NCBI RefSeq assembly: GCF_024713975.1
Contig: NC_091112.1
Location: forward strand, 12,097,501 to 12,161,500
Reading direction: 5' to 3'
Length of the DNA stretch: 64,000 nucleotides
DNA from: Paralichthys olivaceus
Lineage: Eukaryota > Chordata > Actinopteri > Pleuronectiformes > Paralichthyidae
Position 1 is the first letter of the stretch. Every line of letters begins with the position of its first letter. Below are positions 12,301 to 23,585 of this stretch, in pieces. Below the pieces are notes generated by a model, which ran no database searches, had not been told where the DNA came from, and saw only the letters and a list, made by a program, of their open reading frames with translations. Made by a program: the position numbers and the translations under genes.

Positions 12301-12695
12301 CTGATATAAGTAGAAGAATTTGGATTTTTGAGCTCTACTCTGCAGTTCCCACAGTTTGCATTCATTTAAACCTGACATTTAAAGTCTTTTCATCTTTCCA
12401 AGCTTGATATCATGTTTTCTTCTCCCTCAGGGGAACTGTGGCCTACCTTGATCAGACTGCTGCGTCGAGGGATCGCTTTGGATGCTGAGTCTGAGCCCGC
12501 GCTCTCCCACGTCGGGGACTCGCAGCTGGATTGCTTCTGGACCCTCCTCACCGGGTCCGAGGTAGCGCTGCAGTTCCCGTTGGACACCGGTTCCCCCCGG
12601 TCCACCAGATTCGCTCCGGCTCCTCCTGACGCAGCTTTCCAGTCCGCAACCGGTGAACCGACGGCGCATTGCTTCTTGTCCCTGAATTCAGCCAT
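1..12695 (-). CDS. plcl2: Phospholipase C-like 2 (PRIP-2), 5' part of gene, runs off the left edge
   Basis: Catalytically inactive PLC relative; family members bind inositol phosphates and scaffold phosphatases and GABA-A receptor partners in the cytoplasm. Coding exons, 5' to 3' on the minus strand: 12447-12695, 2958-3059, 2639-2788, 2289-2449, 1027-1495 and <1-658. All visible junctions are GT-AG and the frame stays open for 596 codons. Domains in order: N-terminal tail ending PRRSSLIK (residues about 75-82), KKTVSFSS motif and PH domain (about 90-225), EF-hand region (about 225-380), then the X half of the TIM barrel with SSHNTYLIEDQF and VDVWDG. The segment YGKHALDMLASSQDS resembles PLCL2 rather than PLCL1. 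The start at 12695 has a CACCATGG context and begins MAE like the mammalian protein; the frame stays open further upstream, but that stretch is GA-repeat derived. C2 domain and C-terminus lie outside the window. Confidence 0.93.
1946..2286. repeat. Dispersed teleost repeat (TCCATCCATTATCT...GGAGAACATGC type)
   Basis: Recognised by ordered family landmarks: TCCATCCATTATCT, CAATCTCAGCTGACATTGGG, GTACACCCTGGAC, TTTTTGGACTGTGGGAGGAA, GAGAACATGCAGTCTCC and CTTGCTGTGAGG. It fills nearly all of the plcl2 intron between exons 4 and 5, and its degraded tail reaches the splice donor at 2288. I know it as a very common interspersed repeat of fish genomes and do not assign a superfamily. Confidence 0.75.
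3955..4365 (+). mobile_element. Tc1/mariner-like DNA transposon relic (5' part, decayed)
   Basis: The sequence follows the fish Tc1-like element from its upstream region (TGATTATCTTGTTGTAATGG, TTAGGCAGCAAGGGAACATT) into the DNA-binding part of the transposase (GGGTCAGCGCATCTCAAAAA, AGGCTCATTGATGCGCGTGG, GAGCTACTGTAGCACAAA). Reading frames are broken by substitutions and indels. The DDE catalytic region and the 3' terminal repeat are absent, so it is a dead 5' fragment. Confidence 0.8.
4654..4683. repeat. Perfect 11-bp inverted repeat (hairpin)
   Basis: CTTTCATATGG and CCATATGAAAG flank an 8-nt spacer. It lies in plcl2 intron 1 with no recognised parent element. Confidence 0.7.
5445..5487. 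repeat. CCAT/CTAT simple repeat
   Basis: Imperfect tandem copies of the tetramer TCCA with CGTCCA and CTATCCA variants. Confidence 0.7.
5814..5846 (+). promoter_or_regulatory. Candidate nuclear-receptor half-site array (DR1 type)
   Basis: Two AGGTCA half sites and one AGGTTA follow each other with 1-nt spacing, then AGGTGA directly after. DR1 spacing is the preferred arrangement for HNF4 and PPAR/RXR dimers. Whether it acts in plcl2 intron 1 is unknown. Confidence 0.4.
7936..8040 (-). mobile_element. tRNA-derived SINE fragment
   Basis: On the minus strand, TGGCTCAAGAGTTAGAGCGG resembles an RNA polymerase III A box and CGGTTTGATCCC a B box, spaced as in a tRNA and followed by CAGTCTCCCC and GCCAAGTGC. 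This is the head of a common percomorph SINE; the 3' body is missing. It does not make a functional tRNA cloverleaf. Confidence 0.62.
9344..9381. repeat. (CA)n microsatellite
   Basis: About 19 uninterrupted CA units in plcl2 intron 1. Confidence 0.9.
11437..11468. repeat. (TCC)n microsatellite
   Basis: About 10 TCC units, directly after TTATTAGT. Confidence 0.9.
11605..11860. repeat. Dispersed teleost repeat, unclassified
   Basis: Carries landmarks of a familiar fish repeat in order: TTTTCAACATTTTCACCATT, CAGGGAATAATTCATGGATC, TTGATGAAAA-like text, GGGGACTG and GGCCTTGG, ending with CTAGTT. It is diverged from the family consensus. Confidence 0.55.
12010..12176 (+). repeat. TGTGGGGAC-type dispersed repeat, copy A
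   Basis: CCAGGTATTATTCATTGTGGGG, cut here to CCAGGTATTATTCATTG, is followed by GGGGACTTG and a TTAGGGTTAGG-like tail, with TG runs on both sides. A second copy with the same order of motifs is at 59326-59483, and related pieces lie at 53572-54260. Confidence 0.6.
12177..12207. repeat. (TG)n microsatellite
   Basis: TG run with TATG interruptions followed by a G tract; it borders dispersed repeat copy A. Confidence 0.8.
12447..12695 (-). CDS. plcl2: plcl2 coding exon 1
   Basis: This 83-codon exon starts at ATG 12695 and ends with donor GTAGGC after the codon for the last K of SSLIK, in phase 0. It encodes the low-complexity, family-variable N-terminus with the conserved PRRSSLIK motif, a basophilic phosphorylation-type site just before the PH domain. 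It is separated from exon 2 by about 9.4 kb, the longest intron seen in this gene. Confidence 0.88.
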
Positions 12696-13010
12696 GGTGG
12701 GTGTTGACAGCACAGCCGGATCTCTTAGTTGATGTGACGGCAGCCTGGCTCCTGATGCCACGGAGCTGCTGCACACCGCGGACACACGCGTGCCATGGCG
12801 CGGAGTGAGCGATCTGAGACTGTGCGCCAAGAGCCGTGGAAACTTCTCTCTCTCTCTCTCTGTCTCTCTCTCTCTCACCCCCCTCTCCCCCCTCTCTTCT
12901 CTCCTCCCTGCACACACACACACGCTGAGGGGGGCGGGTGACAGGAGAGGACTGACACCTTCCAGACCTCCGTCGTCAACACTCCCATAGAAAGCTGGAC
13001 GTGCGCCCTG
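12696..13010 (-). promoter_or_regulatory. plcl2: plcl2 5'UTR and probable promoter with GA/CT repeat
   Basis: Upstream of the start codon is a GC-rich stretch (12700-12840) followed by a long (GA)n tract, read on the minus strand at about 12845-12900, and a short CA run. The transcription start was not located. The GA repeat may be transcribed in the 5'UTR or lie in the core promoter. Confidence 0.45.
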
Positions 13011-16000
13011 TTGCGTTCAGGGTGGAAATTCAGATGAAGTCCTCTCCACACGCTGCGGCCACAGAATCACACAAACCGTAACGATGATGATTATGAACGT
13101 ACATTTTCTCCCACATCCTGCTGTCGACACTCGCTCCCAGACTTTTCCTCCAGCGCCACGAGGTCTGTGAGCGCAGAGACAGCCGGGTGATAAAGTCATC
13201 ATCTGTCACCATGATGTCCTCTGCAACAAAATTTAGATTGTTATACCATTTTGTAGTAAGGGACCATTACTATTCATTAGGCCTATTCATTGAATGCTTT
13301 TACTAACAAGAGCAATTTGACTCACTGAATGCATGTAAATTCATTAAAGGGGTATTTCAAAAATATGAAAATTCACTGATTATCTATTAACCACTATGCC
13401 GATGGAGGGGTGGGTCAAGCATTTGAGTCCACACACCTCTTTTGGAGTTTCAGGGGTAAACAATGTTGAAGCCAAATCCAATACAATTGAAGTCAAAGGT
13501 GACCACTTCTTTAAACGTAAAATGGCAGGCCTCCATACTGCTCCTGTGGTGTCATCCAAGTGTCTGTAAGCCCCAACATTCAAATTCGACTTGAAACATT
13601 GTCTCTTATACCATGGGTGGTAACTTGTTCCATTTCAAAATATACGATCCAGCATAGGGGGCTCACTGTCATCTTGACCTATTGCCTGTCGTTTTGACCA
13701 AGCAAAGCCGTCCTGAGATGTGGAAGTGTTTTGGCTTCTACACCTTAGATGGCAAAGTTCTCGATCGAAGGTGAGGCTGTTTGTTTACTTTGTACTGGCA
13801 ACTACCTAATTTCTCATCTGTGAGCTCACCTGTTACATTCAAGTTAAGCAGCAAAGGAGGAACCACCGACAAGCACAGCAACATCAAGTGTTCATCCTTG
13901 ACTTGTGTACTTCAAAAAAGCTTAGAAATGATAAATTCTGATAGTTTTGACCACATAAGAGATTGTCAACTTGTGATATTTATAGGGTATTTTGCTAGTC
14001 AGACTTACACTCCCTTTCATTCCTACAATGTACCATCCACAGTCTTTCTAAAATGCAATAGAAGGCAAGGTCACACATTTTGCTCGAGGATTCAGGGACA
14101 AATTATTGTGATGCATCGCTCAGGGATAAATGCCAAGATTCCTTGCTCAAGGGTAAATGCCAAATAAAAGGAATTAGTTCCCCTTTTTTTCAGTTGCAGT
14201 GTCTTCAGCGGCTCTGCAACAAGACAGGACAAGCAGCATGGTTTAAATAGTTGAAAAGACTTTGCTTGTTGACACAGTTATTCCAGTATACTTACACAAA
14301 TCAAGGTCGGTGCAAAAGTCAGTGACACAAACGGATGAGCTGTGATATTTACACTGATCACCAATTTGTTTGGTCCATTTTCAGTGTAGTTCCTCCACAA
14401 TAAAACACAGTGTCATATGGAGTATGACATGTGAAACACGTTGCACACCTTGCTCATAAACCTGAATTTTCTCTCATTAGGTTTTGGAAGATACAGTACG
14501 TCTCTGTCTTGCTCCTCTTGGCATGGAACCTTCAGTTTTGATTTTCATTAGAGGTCAAGTCTCTACTCCTGGCATCTGGCACGAGCTCCACACTCGGTCT
14601 CAATCACATTATCAGCAGCTCTACAAGAAACCTGTCTTCTCTCCGTTCATTGCCAGATTGTTCAGTCACCTCAGTGGTATTTACAGGTGTATGATACGTT
14701 ATCAAGACTTTTACAGCCCTAAATCAGAGCAGAAATTGAATTAGAATTGTTTTTCATTGACAAATGAGGTCCGACAATTTGATGCAAATATCACAAATAA
14801 ATGACTCAGTGGTCAAGATAAATTGGCAAAGTTTATGTTCATCAAAATGAAGACATTTATTTCCCATAAAAAATATTTATAGCTACACAAACATGCACGA
14901 AAACATTTTTCTAAGTTATCTAGATCTTTTTTTCAGCTCTTACTGAGGTATCATCCCCGGTCAACTATTCACTCTCACCTTTAAAGTGTTAAATTAATCT
15001 ATAGATCTCTCACCTTTCTTTGTTTTCAGACTTTATTTCATATTAAGGTGTAATTAACACAAAGAAAGTCTTTTAATATTTGTTGGTCATCCACCACTCA
15101 TATACTCTTCACCTCTGTCAAAGGATGAGATACGTGTGGAAAATACTGGTGTGTCTTTGCTGCTATCTAGTGTTTATGTTGAGAACACATTGCTGCTGGA
15201 ACTGTGTCTCAATTCTGTGATTTGCATTGAGAAAATAGATTCAGATTTTAATTTCAACAGTGGTGGAGGAAGTATTAAGTAAAGGATGCTGCAGTAAATA
15301 TTTTCAGGCTCTTCCGAATCCATTTTAGGAAAAATATACTGTTCAGCCAAGTAACATAAACACACAAATGGACATCACACATGGCTATCGACTATATGTT
15401 GACTATTAAATATCAAGTTATAAATCTTTATAATAGTCCACCACCCACTGTGAAAAAAATAGAACCTGTGATGGAAATCTGAAAATACAATAGGCTGGAT
15501 TACCAAATTTGCCTTTGTGTATTTTATTAAGGGCTCTCTGCAGAAAGAATCAACACAGAGAGTCACAGGGATCTCAGAGTGTTGATGGAGCTAGACTGTT
15601 TGTCTAAGCCAGTTCAGACTGGTTCTGTAGGTGCAGTTTGAGACAGGAATTGAAACAGGAAACTTATTTGAATAAGTTTCCTTCAAAAATAAGTAATAGA
15701 AAGGTCATAAAGGTAATAGAAAAGTCATTGATTTTTCAGGTCTCAAATAATGAAGGTAATAAAAGTTATTTTTCAACTACAAACCATAAATAAACCTGTG
15801 GAGTAAAGTGCATCATAGTGCAAACACACAATACCACATGGTTTAATCATGCACTGCAACCAAGTACTAGAACTAGAGTCAGTTTTTTACAGTTTTAAAC
15901 TAAATTATATCAATAGTACTATAGTACTAAAAGAATGTCTTGAATAAGACTTTTGCATCTTACTTTTACATGCAAACACAAAGGCTTCCCTTTGGCATAT

Positions 16001-16026
16001 AGAAAGATTTGAGAATCAGCTGTATC
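13011..16026. other. Intergenic: plcl2 promoter side to the dnah3 3' end
   Basis: No gene recognised. It holds the dispersed repeat at 13345-13615, and otherwise AT-rich sequence without clear structure. The dnah3 3'UTR lies at the right end; the nearest usable minus-strand polyadenylation-type hexamer I see is ATTAAA at 15842-15847, about 180 nt past the stop. A CAGTGGTGGAGG motif at 15258 resembles the end of a fish repeat, but its boundaries could not be fixed. Confidence 0.55.
13345..13615. repeat. Dispersed percomorph repeat (ACTATGCCGATGGAGGGG type)
   Basis: Contains ACTATGCCGATGGAGGGG, TTTTGGAGTTTCAGGGGTAA, CCAAATCCAATACAATTGAA, GGTGACCACTTCTTTAAACG and TCCATACTGCTCCTGTGG, a text I know as widely repeated in spiny-rayed fish genomes. 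It lies between plcl2 and dnah3. The short open frame across it on the minus strand is not a gene. Confidence 0.6.
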
Positions 16027-19000
16027 TCAGTCATCCAGCTGGCAGAGGCATGCCACACCGCGGTTAATCCAATGTTTCTCTGGCTTGTCAGAGGGCAGCT
16101 CGATGGACATGACGTAGTTGGTAGAGTGGCCTGTGGTGGACAAGGTCCCTCTGCGAGCGCTGGTTTTGTACACGGGACAAACATAGTTGCCCTCATGTTG
16201 GAACTTGGCCATCTCACCGGGTTTAAGCTTGATGATGGGTAAAGAGTCAAAGAGGATCTTGGGGAGGGACTCTCCAATGACCATGTTCTCCCTGTCCCAG
16301 CGCGCACCCTCCATGAAGAGGCCCTTAACATAGGCTCCATCCTCTGGCTTCTCGTCCATGTGGGTCTCCTCTTTGGTTACCTGGGAAACGATGCAGAGTA
16401 TTAGTCAAAAAATTCCTATGATTGGGAAAGTATTGAGGAGAGTAGAAATTTCATACCTCAAATTCAAAGCCAATGTAGTCTATGGGGATGGTGTACTTCC
16501 TGGCAAAATTCTGAGCCACTCCAGTTAGAAATGACTGCGGGAAGTAAAAACCAGAAAGCCAGAAGACCGTAGGTGGGCCGTTATCTATCCAGTCCTGTTG
16601 AAACACATTCAAGCACATCTATTGTTATGAGCATTTTGAAAACAAGCAATGTCATTCATGGTCTAGACTTTAGGTGCTGCGCCACCTAAATTTATAAAAT
16701 TATCTAGTGCTATAATTAGAGAGGAATTTGTTCTTATACATGAAGATAATGAGGCTTGAATTTGGACTTTAACTACTTAGTATGTGTTTCGTCGATCTTT
16801 CCAGTCAGATTCTAAATGTGTTCCCATCATTCAAGGTCTGTGTGACCTGAAAGAACCATAATTCTTACTTGTAGGAACTGCAGTCTGGCTAAAAGATCGG
16901 CCACGTAGCTCCCCATTGGCTTGAGAGAGGGGTATGACTTGGCTGCCCATGCGACGGGCACCTTGCCCACCAGCATGCTGTTAAAGATGTTCTCGAGCTC
17001 GGCAGACATAACAATCTGGCCCTTCATAGCTTTCTGGATGTTCACCAGGCTGACCCGCACCACATGTGTGAGTCTGACAGGAAGAGAGAGTGATTCAGAA
17101 ACAGGAGTATCCAGACACACAGAACATTTGAATTATGCAAGCTGAATTGTTGATTACATAGCAACACACGTACCTGTTGAAGCGGATTACTTCCTGCCTC
17201 AAAACTGTATTCATAGACTCCTCATACACGACAGGGTATTTATCTATCACCATCTCTATGTCAAAGTCAGCTGGCAGCTTCGACAGTATGTCCTCTGCAA
17301 GCTCATCCACAACCTCCTACAATATGAACAGAAGACAGATGAAGGTAGTGTATCAGACAAAATCTGTGACCTTGTATATTTCCTCTGGGAAATAAGCCAA
17401 AAATGTCTGTCTGCTTGCAGTGCAAACCTGAGGAGACTTAGCCCCGCCTCCCATCTGCCTGGGCAGAGTTAACAGAACGCCCTCCAGAAGCTGATTGGTC
17501 TCTTGATTATCCTTCGTGATGTCAGCATTGCTGTGAAGTCCAAACACGCAAGGATCGGCACAAATTGGCAGTTTGCGAATGTAGTCCACGTATGTCTGGA
17601 ATAAAGAATTACATTAGATAAAATTAATTTCTTTATCAGCCAGGATGTTTATAGGATTACTTAATTTATAACGCTGGTCTTCAACAGTGGGATCCCTAAC
17701 CCTAACTATATTTAATTTCTGACAAATACTGTACTGTGGGTGAAGTTAAATCCCCTGCTGCCGTGTTTTTTTCTTGTTTATTAATGGTGGATGTGGCAGC
17801 GGCACACTGTAACATTAATTAAGAATTTACAAGAGACAATACCTGATAGGGGCCATGAGCTGGGATGTGATAAAGATCTCCCTCACACAGGTGGTAGCCT
17901 TCCTGCTTTATCACCTCCCAACTGTAGAAGATGGAGAGGAGCGAGAGCAGCAGTCGTCTGTCTTTGTCATCTGTCACTCTGCCTCCATAGTTGCATTCAC
18001 CTTTAAAAAGAATAAAAGCACTCATCAAAACCAGAGGAGAGGATATTCATGTGATGCTTACTGACAGGTTATAATTAAAGTTTTGAATCATAGATGTCAT
18101 TGTAAAGAGAGAACAAAAGACAAATGTCACTGACCACATTGTATGAGCTCTAAGGGACTTTGAAACTTACGATGAGAATCTTTTCAGAAATGCAATAAAT
18201 TCTAATAACATTACCTCTAAATGACCAAATCTAAAATAGGCATAGATATACATCAGCTCATATCGATCATTGATTCAAGGTTGACCTAACAACTGAGGAT
18301 ATCACTATACTGCCAATGTCACTGGTCCAAATAAATGACAGCTATGAAAGTCACCTGTAAGATATGTGAGGGCTGCCAGTGGAACCTCATCATACTCATC
18401 CAGGAACATCTGGATCTGCCTGATGCTGATCCTCAGGTCAGACTCATTGAACTCGTAGGGAATATTCCAACCTGAAGAGAGAATGGAGAAAATAGGGTTC
18501 GGGTTTATTTTTCTCAGTTATACTAATATAACTTAATACTTCATTTTCTCTTTCATACTAATATATAACCTACATTGAAGAATTTGTCTTGTTTTAATTT
18601 TGTATTGTATGTTTGGTTATATTTGGTTTCTACCACACCCCACACATTTTTTCAACATTTTATATATGCATTTTGTATTTATTACCAAAATTAAATTAAA
18701 TTAAAAATTAGCAACAGGGTATTTAGAAAAAAAATGGATTACAGAAAAATACTTGAAGGCTTTAATTGCAGATAAATGTATTTTATGTCTTACCCAGAGG
18801 TCCAAAGTTCCTCCTTTCCTGTACCAGTGCATGGAAGAAAGTAAGACCAAACAGGAACTTCTGCCAGATGACTTGTTTCTTGGAGCTGCCAAAGAAGGTG
18901 GGGTCAGAGATGGGGTGACTCAGGTAAGAGCGCAGCAAGTTTGCTCTTATTCCTTTAGGGGGCTCATTGGTCATCTTCAGTCCATTCTGCAGGATACTGA

Positions 19001-22000
19001 CTGGAAACTTGTCGGACGGATAACTAGTTAACCACAATCTGTGAAGAAAAGTAAAGAGGCTTGTCTTTATGATGTTCACCATGAAAGAAAGACTGTTGTC
19101 AGTGAAGTTTACTGTGTAGAATCTGTTACCTAAAGTTGGCGTGTGTGTTCTCTGGGGTGATATTTTCCTCACAGATCCTCTCCAGAGTGGGCATCCAGCT
19201 GGTGGCCAGATGGCAGTTCTGCAGTACCACCCAGGTCCCCTCTTTGATGGCTTTGGCGATCATCCCAGCTGCTATGGGTCCCTGTCCCTGCCCAAGCGAA
19301 ATGGTTTCGGTCTTACTGCCCCCCATTTCTACGTCATCAGCAAACTTCAGCAGACCTGAAGAAACATAGCAAGGATACATTATTGACTTTTTCAAATCAA
19401 AAATAAATTCAGGAATGATTAGGAAAGTCTTTGGCTAATCACCTGCAGTTGGATCAGATCCTGGCGACAAAATAAAGATGAGAGGAGAGCAGCAGTTTGA
19501 GTCTTTGTAGCTTCCTGCCAGGTCAAAGGTTGGTGGTTCGATGTAAGCCTGTCCCATGTTGTCTACTATAAAATCCTGCACTGCTGGAACCAGCTTATCT
19601 GGCCTGAAGCATCTGATCACAACCATTCGGTCCATCCCCACCAACTCACTCCACTGGTCAGGCAACTGCTCTTTATGGGGCTGTCCTGAATCATAAAGCT
19701 TCTTCCATTTGGAGATGTGCTCTTGGACGTGTTCAAAGAAACTATCCAGGTTTGGAAGTTTAGAGGCCCTGACAATTTCAGACCAAGATTTGTCAGACAT
19801 CCACTCTGTAGCAGGGTTGGGATAAGGGTTGTCTAATGCAATGCCACCTGTCAGGAGGAAGCGCCAGACTTGGTCATCAACCTGGCCCTTACCCTGCATT
19901 ATGCCTACAGTGAGCAGCAGGGAGAAGAGCAGCTTATCCTTCTCAAAAAGTGAGCGGCACACGTTATTATAGATGCAGAGTGTAAAGTAATGAACAATGT
20001 TGTTGATTCTCTCAGGCACATCATCACTCTTTACGCTCTCCCTGATGGAATACAGATAGAGGTTGATGAACCAGGTCAGGGAGTACTGGTACATAGGCTC
20101 GATGTTGGCCAGTTCTGAGATGCAGAAAAACAGGATGGACGAGTGCTCAGCCACTGAACGGTAGCCCATGCGAGTGTCATCGATCTCTTTCTCAGTGACA
20201 CTGGCAATTTTTTGCTTCTCAGATATCTCTTCTGAGAGAATCTTGGAAGAAGACAGGATCTTAATTGCTGTTTCATCCTCCAGAATATTCCCTTCAGAGG
20301 AAGAGAGCACTTGCAGGATCTTATCCTCGATATCCTTCAGCTGCTTGTTGTTGGCAGCACTCTCCAGAATGAGCTGGTTCTTCTTCTCTTCCAGCTCAGG
20401 TTTCTCTTGTGCCACTACAAGCCCTATAAGCTGGTCCTGTAACCCCTGGGGAGTGATCATAAAGTTCAGCAGACAGACTTTGACAGCCACCTCAGGGAGA
20501 TAGTGAGGGTTCCTCATTCCAGTGGTCATGTAAAACATAAAGTCTTTAGAATATTCCACAATATTCTCTCCTATTTTCATGTACTCCACGCCCTGCTGTT
20601 TGAAGGTTTGCTTCAGCAGCAGAGGCTCAAGTACAGGATCAAGTTCCTCTCCAACATTCTCAAGAAGAACCGGAGTACCAGTCTGAATGCAGCTCTCCAA
20701 AACTTTCACATAGTTTTCATCTGACAGTTTGATGACAGTAAGATTATTTGTCTTCTCCATGTTCTTGATCCACTTGTTGGCCTGACCTTGAGGGTCAATA
20801 ATCAGGGGCCAGCGACGGGAGTTAAACACAATGATACCATTGTCTGTTGAGAAGGAGTCGACTGGCAGCCCAGCGATCTGCCACGCCCTGACGGCCACCT
20901 GGTTACCCAGAGTGCTGTTGAGGGTGAAGTCTTCCGTGCAGGGGATTTTCTTCTCTTGGCAAAGGATGCGCCACCGTTCCTGACAGTTTATGCGGTAATC
21001 TACTGTAAAAGCCCCAAGGTAAGATACTGTTGCTGAAGAGAGGAGTATGTCACCTGTCAGGTTGGTGTATCTGCGGAGGGAAAATATTATCAATATGATT
21101 TGTGTTTAACTCCAGGAACACCACATCACACATCATAATTAATACATAAACATGCATGATAAGTATGTTTTGATTTACCTAATCCCTAGTTGTCTTGCAG
21201 CCTCGGTCCACCTGTCCTTCTCTCCTCCCAGTCCTCCAATCAGCTGCTCTGCCCTGATCAGCTTCTGAGAACACTGCTCAATGTTTTCTTCCAACTCATT
21301 CTTCTTGTTAACCATGGCTGTCAAGTCATCATTCAAGCTCTGCAGTCTCTCCTCTACTTCCTTCAGCTCAGCCCTCTTCACAGACAACATTTCCATCTGT
21401 ACAGAAAGCTCTTCCTCCGCTAGCTTCAAACTCTCCTTCTTTGGGGCCACGATTTTAGATATGCGCTCATACACTTCCATCGCCCGCACCCATTTACAGA
21501 GGCCCTCACAAGCCGAGGAGACATTCTTAATAACAGATGGCTCGAATTCACTGTTGTTGATAAACTTATCTCTGATCTTCTTTATGTGAGCAGCAGGGAT
21601 GTTGTCTTTGTCGTAGGTTTTGAGGCTTTCCAAAAATTTTAGGTCTCCCAGGAGTTTCTTGGAAGGGCCCCAGAAGTCATCAACCATCTTACCTGTAACA
21701 CAAACACTTGATGTATTTAATCTTACAAACCTTACTACACGCTATGGATTACGAAGACTCTTTCAACTTAAAATATTTTACCTGAGCCACTAGGATCAGG
21801 TTTTCTCTCCGGTTTAATGCCCTTCATGATACAGATAGACTCCATGACTAGTTTGACTAGACCTGGTGGGTTCTGCATCGACTTAACTAATGTAATGTCG
21901 GAAGGTTTTACAGTGTCCAGGGCTGACAGGGCAGCTTCCAGTGCAGGCATTGCTTCTGCCAGGTCTCCCTCACATTCATCCTGAAAGAAAAGTGATGTAT

Positions 22001-23585
22001 AAAAATCTCTAAATATGTAAATGGATACAAAAAACGTTATACTTTCTAACAAGCAAAATATGCCATTGCTCCTAAAATACCTTGATGGCTTTCGCAGCTG
22101 CTGCTGCTTCATTAGCCACTTTCTCATCTGCAGACACTAGTTCTTTCTTGGCGTCCACCTCCACTGTTTCTGCCTCGATCTTAACCATCATCTTATCTGT
22201 CTCAGCTGAGGTCTGGATGAGCTCTGGCTGCAAAGCTGTGAGCTCTTGCTGCATCACTGATACCTGTAAACATTATGAAATGATCATAGGGTGTATCAAT
22301 ACAATTCATTTAGTTGGACAAACAAGATAACATTTATGGTGAAAGTACTACAAAGGTTGAATCACCTGAGATGCAGCAAAGTCCAGTTTCTGAAGCCCAA
22401 CGAGGTAGCGGTTCCTTACAGAGTCAACTTCATTCCTCTTGACTGTTAGCAGAGTCTTGAAGGTGAGGATGAGTTCAAGGTAGGAGGTGGGCGTGACATA
22501 GTTGTGTCTCCTCAATCTGGAGAAATACTTTTCAGACAGCTCTACAACACTCATCTGGAAGGTCTTGCACATCTCCACCACCCTGTGGCAATGACAAAAA
22601 CAAAATGTAGGAAAACTGCACCGTGTTAAGCAGCTGGAAAAAGTAATATTTACTTATTTATGTCCTTACTCTAGTTTGATTTCACTCTCCATTTCCACAT
22701 CTTCGAGGAACTTGTGGGCCACCATCTCCAGAGCATCATTTGGCCAATCGTGAAACCAGTCGATGGTGCAGCAGTTGATAAGGGAGGGGAAAATCCTAAG
22801 ACGGTTTCTAAATGCGTCGCCGATGGGGCTCATGGCTGGTGAGCAAAATGATTCATAGTTACAACAACTTTGTAAAACTTGAAAAAACAACAACAACAAA
22901 AAACATGTTCCTACCTACCTAGTACAATATGAAGGTTGGCCTTCACACGGTCGATAAAGAAGTTGTACATTGAGATTGGGGTTGCGTCAATCTTTTTCCC
23001 TTCCATCCGAGCGATTCCCTGCATTTTCTCAAGGATTTCACCACGTTCATCAGCAGCAAAGATGTTCGGCACATCACCGGTGTTAAGCAGCATGTTGATG
23101 TCTTCCAACATGGCCTCATCCTTAATTTGGCTGTCGTTAAACAGGAACACTAAGCTCTTGCCCTCAATGCCTGCTTTAAGCATTATCTGCTTGAGGTCAT
23201 CTCGCCAGTCTGACAAGCTGTAGTTTTTGGTCAGCTCAATCTGGAACAAGATGTAATCATTGATGAAGGTGCCCAGCTTGGTGGCGCTCTGACGCCCTGA
23301 TCCACCAATACCAACAAGCAGAAGATGTCCGTTATCTTGTTTCAGCACACGGCAAATGCGTGAAATGTGCTCGATGGCAAACTTGAACATAACAAGAGAC
23401 ATGGGCGTCTTGCTGCAGTTGTTGTACTCATCCAGGTACGACTCCATCACTTCTTGCAAAGCGTTCAAGTCTTTGATTTCATCATAGACCTTAGTGTCCG
23501 AATCAGGTTTGGCATAGTCACCAAAGAGCAAGCTACGGATGCTCTCATCCACCACATTGCCATCTGGACTGAGATGACTCAGGAG
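16027..23585 (-). CDS. dnah3: dnah3 exons 47-62: AAA4, stalk/MTBD, AAA5-6 and C-terminus
   Basis: Exons, 5' to 3': 22919-23585, 22670-22835, 22366-22582, 22081-22263, 21782-21980, 21179-21692, 19443-21070, 19130-19355, 18794-19038, 18355-18471, 17843-18000, 17428-17595, 17174-17316, 16869-17073, 16457-16594, 16027-16380. AAA4 carries [13 protein letters not shown]. Exons 22366-22582 and 22081-22263 encode the outgoing stalk helix, 21782-21980 and 21179-21692 the microtubule-binding tip and returning helix. The 1,628-nt exon 19443-21070 is the largest and spans AAA5 into AAA6. The C-terminal cap has [19 protein letters not shown] and the stop is at 16027-16029. Confidence 0.93.

Larger units (their letters stand above)
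3060..12446 (-). other. plcl2: plcl2 intron 1 (9.4 kb), non-coding, repeat-rich
   Basis: No coding exon recognised. It holds a Tc1-like relic (3955-4365), an 11-bp-arm hairpin (4654-4683), CCAT-type simple repeat (5445-5487), a nuclear-receptor-like half-site array (5814-5846), an AT-rich tract (6555-6710), a tRNA-derived SINE piece (7936-8040), several CA/TG runs (9169-9190, 9344-9381, 9895-9925, 12177-12207), a TCC repeat (11437-11468) and two dispersed repeats near 11.6-12.2 kb. Scattered short open frames look like chance. Confidence 0.7.

Noticed and set aside
12390..12923. Longer minus-strand frame suggesting a plcl2 start 76 codons upstream
   Set aside because: The extension is translated GA repeat and 5'UTR; the MAE start with a strong Kozak context at 12695 matches the family.
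13781..14167. 128-codon open frame on the plus strand
   Set aside because: No recognisable domain, no splice context, low-complexity composition and AT-rich intergenic DNA; best explained by chance.
15258..15450. Another hAT-type MITE with CAGTGGTGGAGG and CACCACCCACTG ends
   Set aside because: Ends align only with a gap and the flanking 8-mers (AATTTCAA and TGAAAAAA) do not match, so boundaries are unsupported.
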